DNA of 32,335 nt from an uncultured Woeseiaceae bacterium (GTDB taxonomy: Bacteria; Pseudomonadota; Gammaproteobacteria; Steroidobacterales; Woeseiaceae): assembly GCA_947259985.1 (NCBI GenBank), contig CAMYOJ010000030.1, forward strand, positions 27,084 through 59,418, in the 5' to 3' direction. Positions 1 through 7,658 of the stretch are shown here, piece by piece (position 1 is the stretch's first letter; each line of letters opens with the position of its first letter). The notes below the pieces were generated by a model. That model did not search any database, was not told where the DNA came from, and was given only the letters and a program-made list of their open reading frames with translations. The position numbers and the translations under genes are program-made.

Positions 1-1329
1 GGTCACGGCGCCGAATGGACGGATGCGAATCTGTCCAAGGAAGACGCGCATGTGGCGACGGTGTGGGTAGACCAGATCATCAACAAGCGCTCGATGCTGA
101 CCAACAAGGATCGCGTCGAAGACGTCCGAGACCAGATGTGGGAGCTCGAGAAAGACGGCGAGATCGTCGTCCACCGCATCACGGACCAGCACAAGCCCGT
201 CACGGTGAAGACTCTTTACGGATGGGACAAGCGCGTGCCAACCACTCAGCTCTGGCACCACAAGTCCTGTGGACAATGCGGCAATATTCCGGGTTACCCG
301 GCGTCGCTGCTGTGGCTGATGAACGAGATGGATATCTCGTACCTCGACGAGACCGACCAGACTTCCTGCACGGCCTGGAACTACCACGGTTCGGGCATCG
401 GCAACATCGAAAGTCTCGCTGCCGTGTTCCTGAGGAATTTCCACCAGGCGTATGTTTCGGCCAAAGCGCAGGGCCTGCCGGAAGGCTATTACTACCCGCT
501 CGTGCACTGCGGCACTTCGTTTGGCAACTACAAGGAAGTTCGCGGTTACCTGCTGCAGTCGGCCAAGCTACGTGAGCGCGTCACGAAGATCCTCGGCAAG
601 CTCGGTCGCCTCGTCGATGGCAAGCTGCTGATCCCCGAAGAGATCGTGCACTACTCGGAGTGGGTGCACGTCATGCGTGACGAGATCAAGAAACACCAGG
701 TCATCGACTGCAGCAATATTCGCGCGACCGTGCACCCGGCGTGCCACGTCTACAAGATGGTGCCCGAAGACGCCATTTATGACGACGACGTTCTCGACGG
801 CAACCGCGTCGCCGTGACGACGGGCGTCCTCGAGACGCTGGGCACGCAGGTCATCGATTACTCGACCTGGTACGACTGCTGTGGTTTCGGTTTCCGCCAC
901 ATCATCTCGGAGCGCGAATTCACGCGCTCGTTCGCGATCGACCGCAAGCTGCGCGTGGCGCAGGAAGAGGCGCACGCGGACATGATGATCGGCCACGATA
1001 CGGGCTGCATCACGACGCTGGACAAGAACCAGTGGATTGGTGCCGCGGTCGGCAAACCCGTCGACATGCCCGTGCTGGCAGACTGCCAGTTTGCGGCGCT
1101 TGTCTGTGGCGCACACCCTTACAAGATCGTCCAGTCGCACTGGCACGCGTCGTCGACCGAGACGCTCATGGAGAAGCTCGGCATCGACTGGCAGAAGAAG
1201 AAAGCGGAATTCGAGGCTTACCTCAAGGACGTGGAAGCGGGCAAGGGCGAAACATTGTATGACCCGCGCCTGATGATTACATCGGGTCCGGGCTTCAAGC
1301 AGATAGAAAAGCAAACAGAGCAAAGCTAA
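1..1329 (+). CDS. hdrB1: sHdrB1-like heterodisulfide reductase subunit B (5' partial)
   Basis: CCG-domain iron-sulfur subunit of the sulfur-oxidising sHdr complex, expected in the cytoplasm. The frame is open to the window edge, so the GTG at 52 is probably internal and the true start lies outside. Cysteines seen: CGQC at 268-279, then a CCG-type set made of Cys at 742, CC at 877-882 and Cys at 1006. The spacing is C-x44-CC-x41-C, and the last motif reads C-I-T-T where a standard CCG domain has CxxC, so one ligand is missing. The stop overlaps the hdrA start by one base (TAATG). Assignment as B1 rather than B2 comes from the order B-A-Hyp-C-B, which matches the known hdrC1-B1-A-hyp-C2-B2 locus; hdrC1 would be just upstream. 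Family is secure, the subtype slightly less so. Confidence 0.85.
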   Translation, partial: GHGAEWTDANLSKEDAHVATVWVDQIINKRSMLTNKDRVEDVRDQMWELEKDGEIVVHRITDQHKPVTVKTLYGWDKRVPTTQLWHHKSCGQCGNIPGYPASLLWLMNEMDISYLDETDQTSCTAWNYHGSGIGNIESLAAVFLRNFHQAYVSAKAQGLPEGYYYPLVHCGTSFGNYKEVRGYLLQSAKLRERVTKILGKLGRLVDGKLLIPEEIVHYSEWVHVMRDEIKKHQVIDCSNIRATVHPACHVYKMVPEDAIYDDDVLDGNRVAVTTGVLETLGTQVIDYSTWYDCCGFGFRHIISEREFTRSFAIDRKLRVAQEEAHADMMIGHDTGCITTLDKNQWIGAAVGKPVDMPVLADCQFAALVCGAHPYKIVQSHWHASSTETLMEKLGIDWQKKKAEFEAYLKDVEAGKGETLYDPRLMITSGPGFKQIEKQTEQS

Positions 1330-2375
1330 TGACTAAACCAGTTCTTATCGTAGGTGGCGGGCCCGCAGGCCTGGCCGCGGCTCACAGCCTGTCGACGGTC
1401 GGCAAGGAATGCGTCATCGTCGAGAAAGAGGACCGCCTGGGCGGTGCCCCGATCCTCTCGGGCTATGCCAAGCTCGTGCCATCGGGCGAATGGGCCAGGG
1501 ACGCGATCGGCGGCATGGTAAAGCGTGCCGAGGGTGCACCCGGCGTCTCGGTCGAGACAGGTGCAACGGTCACGTCATTCGACGGCGAGCCCGGCAATTT
1601 CACGGCCGAGCTTTCGAATGGCAAGAAGATCGACGCCGAAGCCGCGATTCTGTGCAGCGGATTCACACATTTCGACTCGGTCAACAAGCCCGAGTGGGGC
1701 TTCGGCACTTACGAGGACGTCGTTACGACGACGCAGGTCGAGCAAATGATCTCGTCGGGCGACGGTGTTCGCTGCCCGTCCGATGGCCGCAAGCCCGAAC
1801 GCGTAGCTATCCTGCTGTGCGTTGGCTCGCGCGATCGCCAGATCGGCCGCGAATGGTGCTCGAAGATCTGTTGCACTGTGTCTGCCAACATGGCGATGGA
1901 GATTCGTGAGGAACTGCCGAACTGCCACGTTTACATCTACTACATGGACATTCGCACGTTCGGCCTGTACGAGACCAAGTACTACTGGAAGAGCCAGGAA
2001 GAATTCAAGGTCAAGTACATCAAGGCGCGTATTGCGGAAGTCACATCCGACGGCGAGAAGCTGATCGTCAAGGGCGAAGATACGCTCGTCAAGCGACCGA
2101 TTACGATCCCGTTCGACATGGTGGTGCATGCGATCGGCATGGATCCGAACGTCGACAACCCGACGATCTCGGAGACCTTTGGTATCGATCTCGAGCAGCA
2201 CGGCTACATCGATGTCGGCAATCGCTACGGTGCGATGGGTGAGACCTCGCGACCCGGCGTGTATGTCGCGGGTGCCGCGACGGGCCCCGAGACAATTGAT
2301 GACTCGATTGCCCAGGGGCATGCCGCAGCCATGGCCGTCCTGTCGACCTCGGCAGACTTCAGCAAGACAGCCTGA
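1329..2375 (+). CDS. hdrA: sHdrA, FAD/[4Fe-4S] subunit of the sulfur-oxidising heterodisulfide reductase-like complex
   Basis: Flavoprotein core of sHdr, thought to pass electrons from LbpA-bound sulfur oxidation towards NAD+. The 348 residues match the short sHdrA form rather than the much longer methanogen HdrA. The N-terminus has a Rossmann motif GGGPAG (residues 9-14) followed by VEKEDRLGG. A cysteine cluster (CVGSRD, then EWCSKICCTVS) fits the unusual [4Fe-4S] site of HdrA. Near the C-terminus, GVYVAGAATGPETIDDSIAQG is the usual second FAD-binding segment. The start ATG overlaps the hdrB1 stop, so translation is probably coupled. Confidence 0.93.
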   Translation: MTKPVLIVGGGPAGLAAAHSLSTVGKECVIVEKEDRLGGAPILSGYAKLVPSGEWARDAIGGMVKRAEGAPGVSVETGATVTSFDGEPGNFTAELSNGKKIDAEAAILCSGFTHFDSVNKPEWGFGTYEDVVTTTQVEQMISSGDGVRCPSDGRKPERVAILLCVGSRDRQIGREWCSKICCTVSANMAMEIREELPNCHVYIYYMDIRTFGLYETKYYWKSQEEFKVKYIKARIAEVTSDGEKLIVKGEDTLVKRPITIPFDMVVHAIGMDPNVDNPTISETFGIDLEQHGYIDVGNRYGAMGETSRPGVYVAGAATGPETIDDSIAQGHAAAMAVLSTSADFSKTA

Positions 2376-2382
2376 GGCTGAC

Positions 2383-3228
2383 ATGGCTTCGACGAACTCA
2401 TTGCAGCCGCACGAATTCGAACGACCGGTGCTCGATCTTCACGGTCCTGCGATTCAGGCCGCGTTGCAGACAATGGTTCGCGGCAGCGAAGAACTGGGCG
2501 GCATCGAGCGTTACATCGATGCCGTGAAGCTCAAGAGCACGATGTTTCGCCAGGCGCTTGTCGAGAATCCCGTCGAAGAACTCGATCTCGAGACCTTCAA
2601 GGGCCTGTGCACGTTCATGGCGACCGTGCGGCGTCGCATCAGCGATTGGCTCAATGAAGACGCATTTGCCGGGATGCGCGACGGTATCGTCGAGTTGTTC
2701 GACGACGGCGAGCACGTAGACAACCGAATCGGCCGTTTCTGCGATCGCTTCCCCCAGGACAAGAAGTACCGCTGGGTCAGGGACCTCGCGTCGGAGCTGT
2801 TGCACAACGCGGACCCCGAGCGCGTGCCGCTTATGAACCGCTGGATCTGGGACTCGAAAGCGAACACGGGCGTGATTCGCGAGATCTGGCATGGCGACAA
2901 CGTCGATCACATCACGATCGATGTTGCTGACGGCTACGGCACCTGCGTAATGCTGCGCGAGGAACTCAGCCAGTTCCTGAGCGACAACGGTATCTTCCGC
3001 GACGTGCTGTATTACGTCGACGTGCTGTGTGCACAGATCTACGCGCAATACATTTGCGAACAGGGCGGCAGTTACCTGCGCGCTGATTTCTCGGCCCCGG
3101 AAGACCCCATGCAACACACGCGCCGGCTGCTCGGCCTTGACGGCGTCCAGCCCGGTGACGGCCGGACGCGCTTGAAGTCCATTAACGGCGAAGCATTCGT
3201 CATCGACGACAGCAAGACGCTGAACTAG
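2383..3228 (+). CDS. sHdr-Hyp, conserved protein of the sHdr locus
   Basis: A 281-aa soluble protein in the position always taken by the uncharacterised 'hyp' gene between hdrA and hdrC2. I see no signal peptide, membrane segment or metal motif; its few cysteines are scattered (CTFM, FCDRF, GTCVM, LCAQIY, YICEQ). The frame is open further upstream inside hdrA, but ATG 2383 is chosen because it follows the hdrA stop by 7 nt and has GAGG at 2374-2377. Assignment rests mainly on the conserved gene order. No biochemical role is established that I know of. Confidence 0.8.
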   Translation: MASTNSLQPHEFERPVLDLHGPAIQAALQTMVRGSEELGGIERYIDAVKLKSTMFRQALVENPVEELDLETFKGLCTFMATVRRRISDWLNEDAFAGMRDGIVELFDDGEHVDNRIGRFCDRFPQDKKYRWVRDLASELLHNADPERVPLMNRWIWDSKANTGVIREIWHGDNVDHITIDVADGYGTCVMLREELSQFLSDNGIFRDVLYYVDVLCAQIYAQYICEQGGSYLRADFSAPEDPMQHTRRLLGLDGVQPGDGRTRLKSINGEAFVIDDSKTLN

Positions 3229-3240
3229 ACGGAATACCCA

Positions 3241-4008
3241 ATGCCAATTCATGAAAAATCGCTCATCCGCCCCGAGAACCTGACGACGCACGAGGAACTG
3301 GTGCTCGACGGCGTGGACGTATCGGGCCACTGGAGCACGTTTATCGAGACGCGCGTCGTCAAGGACTACAACGAGTCCCTGGAGGAAGAGATCGCGGCGC
3401 TCCCGGGGGGCGAACAGATTCATCGCTGCTGGCAATGCGGCTCGTGCACCAATTCGTGCACGGTCAACGCGATCAACCCGGATTTCAACCCGCGCTACTG
3501 GATCTACCTGATCCGCATGGGCATGGAGTCCGAGTTGCTGCGCGACAAGGACATCATCTGGCAGTGCGTATCCTGCAACAAGTGCACCTATGCGTGTCCA
3601 CGTGACGTGTTCCCCGAGGGCGTCATGAAAGCGACTTCGCACTGGCTCGAGAAAAAAGGGCACACGCCGAAGTCGCCGTCGATGCACTTCGACGAGGTGT
3701 TCACGGAGCAGATCGTTGCCACGGGCAAGATCGAGGAGAGCCGGACGATTCGGCGCTTCTTCGCACGCACGAAGCAGAAGCTCGCGCAGCCGTGGATGAT
3801 CGAGATGGTCAAGCGCATGCTGCGCGGGCTACCCGTTGGCTTGCTGACGCGCATGGGTCTTGCCACGCTGGTCGCGCCACGCACGAGCGGCTGGGGATCA
3901 GCGTCTGCGGCCATCCAGGAGTACATCGATGAACAGCATGAAAAGCAGGCAGAAGCCCTGAACCTGGCCCAACTGGTCGAAACCGCGAAGCAGGATGTCG
4001 CTGCCTGA
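3241..4008 (+). CDS. hdrC2: sHdrC2-like subunit with two [4Fe-4S] clusters
   Basis: Electron-transfer subunit pairing with HdrB2 in the sHdr complex. Two classical ferredoxin motifs are visible: CWQCGSCTNSC near residue 63 and CVSCNKCTYACP near residue 102, each able to hold a [4Fe-4S] cluster. The 255 residues include a C-terminal helical, basic half (from about 160) without cysteines. No transmembrane helix suitable for anchoring is evident, which agrees with a soluble complex. It lies 12 nt after the Hyp gene and directly before hdrB2. Confidence 0.9.
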   Translation: MPIHEKSLIRPENLTTHEELVLDGVDVSGHWSTFIETRVVKDYNESLEEEIAALPGGEQIHRCWQCGSCTNSCTVNAINPDFNPRYWIYLIRMGMESELLRDKDIIWQCVSCNKCTYACPRDVFPEGVMKATSHWLEKKGHTPKSPSMHFDEVFTEQIVATGKIEESRTIRRFFARTKQKLAQPWMIEMVKRMLRGLPVGLLTRMGLATLVAPRTSGWGSASAAIQEYIDEQHEKQAEALNLAQLVETAKQDVAA

Positions 4009-4024
4009 CAAGGTATCACTCACT

Positions 4025-4957
4025 ATGACGACGAAAGACAAATACAAGAAGGTTGCCTACTACCCCGGCTGTGCACTCGAGGGCAGCGGGCATTCCTACA
4101 ATCGTTCGACCAAGGCCGTGGGCAAGGCGCTGGGTCTCGACCTCGTCGAGGTCAAGAACTGGAACTGCTGCGGGGCCATGGAAGTCAAGAACATCGACCC
4201 GAAGATCCAGACCTACCTGTCTTCGCGCGTCATGTCGACGACGGTCAACGAAATGGACATGGACGTGGTCATGGCGCCGTGCAACGGCTGCTACCACAAT
4301 CTCAAGAAAGCCGAATACGACCTGGCTAACGACGACGAGTCGGTCGCGGTCGTGGATCGCCTTTCGAAGAAGGCCGGCCACAAGACGTATGAGTCCGGCC
4401 AGGTGGAGACGATACATGCCCTCGACTGGATCAAGGACGCGATTGGCGAAGACGGCTTGAAGTCGCGCGTCAAGAACTCGCTCTCAGGGATGAAGATCGC
4501 GAATTACTACGGTTGCATGTACACGCGGCCGCGACACATTTTCCCCGAGAAGGACCAGGGGCCCGGCAGCGAGTCGACGTCGAAACCGCATTTCATGGAC
4601 GACCTGCTGGCCGCGGCCGGCGCCGAGAATGTGGACTTCCCGTTGAAGACAGCCTGCTGCGGCGGTGCCCACACGCTCTCCGACAGCGACACGTCCACGA
4701 AGCTCGTGCTCAACATCCTGAAGACTGCGAAAATGTGCGGCGCCGAGGTGATCGCGACCGAGTGCCCGACCTGCCACTCGGGGCTCGAGATGCACCAGAT
4801 CCGGGCCGAAAAGACGCTTGGCGAGAAGGTCGACATCAAGATCCTCTATTTCACGCAGCTCCTTGGCATGGCGCTGGGCTTGAAACCGAGAAAAGTCGGG
4901 GTGCACGAAAACATCAACGACTCGATCGGTTTTCTCAAGGAAAAGGGCCTCGGATGA
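4025..4957 (+). CDS. hdrB2: sHdrB2-like subunit with two complete CCG domains
   Basis: Putative site of sulfur chemistry in sHdr, since HdrB-type CCG domains bind non-cubane [4Fe-4S] clusters. Unlike the first HdrB in this operon, both CCG motifs are complete. The first runs from PGCALEG through NWNCCGAME to APCNGCY; the second runs from YGCMYTRP through KTACCGGA to TECPTCH. The protein is 310 residues if translation starts at ATG 4025, which has AAGG at about 4010 upstream. An in-frame ATG at 3995 would overlap hdrC2 and has no usable spacing from a ribosome-binding site. The stop overlaps the next gene as ATGA. Confidence 0.9.
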   Translation: MTTKDKYKKVAYYPGCALEGSGHSYNRSTKAVGKALGLDLVEVKNWNCCGAMEVKNIDPKIQTYLSSRVMSTTVNEMDMDVVMAPCNGCYHNLKKAEYDLANDDESVAVVDRLSKKAGHKTYESGQVETIHALDWIKDAIGEDGLKSRVKNSLSGMKIANYYGCMYTRPRHIFPEKDQGPGSESTSKPHFMDDLLAAAGAENVDFPLKTACCGGAHTLSDSDTSTKLVLNILKTAKMCGAEVIATECPTCHSGLEMHQIRAEKTLGEKVDIKILYFTQLLGMALGLKPRKVGVHENINDSIGFLKEKGLG

Positions 4958-5394
4958 GGCCCTTGTCCGAACTGGAGGCCGTGTTCGAGGCGCCGATAAC
5001 GACGCCCGACATCCACGCCGCGGCGGATGAGCTTCTCGAGGCCAGCGAGGAAGTGCTCGAACACTGGATCACGGCACGTGGCGGCGTGCCCACCAACGAC
5101 ACGCGCGAGGGTTTTCGCCTGCTGGCGCTGCACCGCCAGGGCGCGAAGGGCGATCCGAGCTTCAATGCCTGCCGCGAGACCTGCCGGGAAGTCGCGTACC
5201 ACTACAACCTGGTGACAATGCGAGACGTATATTCGGATATTACGGATCGCTTAAATATGATGCAGATGGTATCTAAGCACCTGTTTTTGTTTATCAGCGG
5301 CAAGATGCAGGTGGCTGAGCTCGGCGACTTTTGTTGTTCGTCAAAGCCGATCCGCTCGACCGATGCCGCATCAAAGCAACAAGAGGAAGCCTGA
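4954..5394 (+). CDS. unknown 146-aa protein between hdrB2 and lbpA
   Basis: I do not recognise this family. It is soluble-looking, mostly helical, acidic at the N-terminus, and carries four cysteines as two pairs: CRETC (Cys73, Cys77) and FCC (Cys127, Cys128), which could bind metal or handle persulfide. It is translationally coupled on both sides (ATGA overlap with hdrB2; its TGA lies one base before the lbpA ATG), so it is very probably part of the sulfur-oxidation unit. Bases 5221-5300 inside it are clearly AT-richer (32 of 80 G+C) than surrounding coding sequence. Function cannot be given from the sequence. Confidence 0.7.
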   Translation: MRPLSELEAVFEAPITTPDIHAAADELLEASEEVLEHWITARGGVPTNDTREGFRLLALHRQGAKGDPSFNACRETCREVAYHYNLVTMRDVYSDITDRLNMMQMVSKHLFLFISGKMQVAELGDFCCSSKPIRSTDAASKQQEEA

Positions 5395-5395
5395 T

Positions 5396-5836
5396 ATGCC
5401 TTCAGTACGCGGATGTAACCTGCCCGATGAACTGCTCTATGACGTCGACAACCATATCTGGTTCGCCGAGGAAGCGGACGGCAACGTCAAGCTGGGCATG
5501 ACCACTGTCGCTACGGCGATGGCCGGCAAGCTGGTCGCGTATACGCCGAAACGCGTTGGCCGCTCCGTCAGGGCCGGCAAGTCCTGCGGCACGCTCGAAT
5601 CCGGCAAGTGGGTAGGCCCGGCCAAATCGCTGGCGGGCGGCGAAGTCGTGGCCGTCAACGATGATCTCGTCAACGAGCCGAGCCTCGCCAATGACGATCC
5701 CTACGGTGCCGGCTGGCTGGTCGTGCTAAAGCCTGAGGACTGGGACTCGGTCAAGGGCTCGTTAATCGCCGGCAGCGAAGTGGCAGGCCCCTACGAAGCC
5801 AAGATGGACTCAGAAGGATTCGGCGGCTGCGCTTGA
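5396..5836 (+). CDS. lbpA: LbpA, lipoate-binding carrier protein of the sHdr pathway
   Basis: GcvH-like protein that carries sulfur on a lipoyl arm for the sHdr complex. The 146 residues contain the GcvH-type hairpin with the motif LESGK at residues 68-71, where Lys71 takes the place of the lipoylated lysine of GcvH (ESVK), followed by GGEVVAVNDDL as in glycine-cleavage H proteins. The usual glycine-cleavage partners are absent and sHdr genes surround it, which separates LbpA from GcvH. ATG 5396 follows the previous stop by one base and is preferred over an in-frame ATG at 5363 inside that gene. The C-terminus ends GFGGCA, with a cysteine next to the last residue. Confidence 0.92.
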   Translation: MPSVRGCNLPDELLYDVDNHIWFAEEADGNVKLGMTTVATAMAGKLVAYTPKRVGRSVRAGKSCGTLESGKWVGPAKSLAGGEVVAVNDDLVNEPSLANDDPYGAGWLVVLKPEDWDSVKGSLIAGSEVAGPYEAKMDSEGFGGCA

Positions 5837-6186
5837 TGAACGACTTTGCTGAGGACGCTGTCGGCGAGGAGTCGCCTGAACTTTCAGAGCTTCACGACAT
5901 GGCCGCACACGCCGTCGAGTTGCTCAAGGCGATGGCCAACGAGTGGCGCCTCATGATTCTGTGCCAGCTCTCGGAAGGCGAGAAGACGGTCAGCGAATTG
6001 CAAGAGATCCTGGGTTTGAGCCAGTCGGCGTTGTCCCAGCACCTGGCGGTACTGCGGCGCGAAAGGATCGTCCGCTCCAGGAAAGAGGCGCAATCGGTCA
6101 GCTATTCGTTGTCCGGCGAAGACGCGACGAAGGTCATGAACACGTTACACGAAGTATTCTGCGAAACGCAGGGAGAAAGGAAATGA
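5836..6186 (+). CDS. ArsR-family winged-helix repressor, sulfane-sulfur sensor candidate
   Basis: A 116-aa DNA-binding regulator with a typical ArsR winged helix-turn-helix: MANEWRLMILCQL, then SELQEILGLSQSALSQHL as the recognition helix region and RKEAQSVSYSL as the wing. There is no CxC metal site. Cys43 and Cys109 are the only cysteines, 66 residues apart, like the pair used by the persulfide-responsive ArsR proteins (SoxR/sHdrR/BigR group) to form a sulfur bridge. It overlaps lbpA by one base and the porin gene by four, so it probably controls the operon it sits in. No target operator is visible because the operon promoter is outside the window. Confidence 0.88.
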   Translation: MNDFAEDAVGEESPELSELHDMAAHAVELLKAMANEWRLMILCQLSEGEKTVSELQEILGLSQSALSQHLAVLRRERIVRSRKEAQSVSYSLSGEDATKVMNTLHEVFCETQGERK

Positions 6187-7649
6187 TTGTCAAGAAAGGT
6201 AGGGTAGCGGCCTCGCTGGTTGCCATTGGTGCGCTGGTCTTCAGCGGTTCCGCGCTGGCCACGAACGGCTATTTCACACACGGCGTTGGTGCACAGTCGA
6301 AAGGCATGGCGGGCACGGGCGTTGGCTCGAATGCAGACATGGGCGCTATCATGACGGCGTCGAATCCGGCGCTCGGCGTGTTCGTCGATGATAGCTGGGA
6401 AGCGGGTCTCTCCATCTTTAGTCCGCGACGCAGCTACACGGCGGGTCCCAGCACCCTGAACGGCGGCGTTATAGATCTGGGTGGCTGTTCCCCGACCACT
6501 CCGGAGTTTTGCCTGCCGTCGCACACGCTTTCCGAGGGCAAGATCGACAGCGGCAGCGAGTGGTTCCCGATTCCCTATGTTGCCAAGAACTGGAGTCTTC
6601 AGAATGGCGCCAATATCACGGGCGCGTTCTATGGCCGTGGCGGAATGAACACCGATTGGGACGACTCGGCGGCATCGGCAGTAGGCTATTTCTGTGGCGG
6701 TAACCCGTTTGCAGGTGATCCTCCCGGCACAGGCCAGGGACCTTATTGCGACGGCGAAGCTGGTGTCGACCTGATGCAGGCTTTCTTTTCGGTCACGTAT
6801 TCAGCCCAGGTAAACGAGAATTTCGCCTGGGGCATCGGTCCGGTAATCGCGCTGCAGTCGTTCGAAGCGAAGGGTGTCCAGACTTTCGAGCAAGTGACCA
6901 GGACCTGCGTGTCAACGCTTCAACCCGATGGATCCTGCACGATACCAACATCGCTCAGCGGCAACGGCCACGACACGGTCTTCGGCTTCGGCTTCACCGG
7001 CGGTATCTGGGTGGGGTTAAGCGATGCCGTCAGCTTCGGTCTGTCCTACACATCGAAGATGTCGATGGACGAATTCGATGACTACGCGGATCTGTATGCG
7101 GAAGCCGGCGGCTTCGATATCCCGGCAAGCATCAAGGCCGGCGTATCATTCCTCGCAAGCGATACGCTACGCATCAATTTCGACATCGAAAACACGGGAT
7201 TCGATGACGTCGATTCCGTCGGAAATGGGATGATCAATCTCTTCTCATGCCCGAGGGTTCCGGGAGGAACGGACCTCGAAAGTTGCCTCGGTGGCGGTAA
7301 TGGTGCCGGTTTTGGCTGGGACGACATGACCACCTATAAGATCGGGTTTGAATGGCAGAGAGACGAGGCTAATACCTGGCGGTTTGGATACAGCTACGGT
7401 GAGCAGCCGATCCAGGATGAAGACGTGCTGTTCAATATCCTCGCACCTGGTGTCATGGAGCAACACATCACGTTTGGTCTGTCACATCAAACGGCTGGCG
7501 GCAGTGCATGGGACTTTTCGCTCATGTATGCCCCGGAAAAATCAATTACCGGACCGAGCCTGTTCGATCCCGGCGTAGACTTCATGTCGCCGCAGACGAT
7601 CAAACTCGAAATGAGCCAGCTCGAGTTCGAGGTTGCTTACACCTTTTAG
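6183..7649 (+). CDS. FadL/OmpP1/TodX-family outer-membrane channel
   Basis: A 488-aa beta-barrel protein of the FadL family, which imports hydrophobic small molecules. A clear signal peptide ends at SGSALA, and the mature start TNGYFTHGVGAQSKGMAGTG is the classic FadL/OmpP1 N-terminus, followed by the NPA element (TASNPALG). The C-terminus ends in an alternating pattern with terminal Phe (EFEVAYTF), as expected for barrel assembly. ATG 6183 is chosen because it overlaps the arsR stop and begins the signal peptide; the frame is open further upstream only by chance. Being in the sHdr operon, its cargo may be a sulfur-containing or hydrophobic substrate, but this is inference. Confidence 0.9.
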   Translation: MIVKKGRVAASLVAIGALVFSGSALATNGYFTHGVGAQSKGMAGTGVGSNADMGAIMTASNPALGVFVDDSWEAGLSIFSPRRSYTAGPSTLNGGVIDLGGCSPTTPEFCLPSHTLSEGKIDSGSEWFPIPYVAKNWSLQNGANITGAFYGRGGMNTDWDDSAASAVGYFCGGNPFAGDPPGTGQGPYCDGEAGVDLMQAFFSVTYSAQVNENFAWGIGPVIALQSFEAKGVQTFEQVTRTCVSTLQPDGSCTIPTSLSGNGHDTVFGFGFTGGIWVGLSDAVSFGLSYTSKMSMDEFDDYADLYAEAGGFDIPASIKAGVSFLASDTLRINFDIENTGFDDVDSVGNGMINLFSCPRVPGGTDLESCLGGGNGAGFGWDDMTTYKIGFEWQRDEANTWRFGYSYGEQPIQDEDVLFNILAPGVMEQHITFGLSHQTAGGSAWDFSLMYAPEKSITGPSLFDPGVDFMSPQTIKLEMSQLEFEVAYTF

Positions 7650-7658
7650 GAGTAAATG

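Noticed and set aside
2398..3687. 429-codon open frame opposite the sHdr-Hyp and hdrC2 genes
   Set aside because: Low-complexity Arg/Ala/Val-rich translation crossing two real genes; no domain or ribosome-binding support.
5396..5836. Annotating lbpA as glycine-cleavage protein H
   Set aside because: No gcvT or gcvP nearby, the lysine motif is ESGK rather than ESVK, and it is embedded in an sHdr operon.
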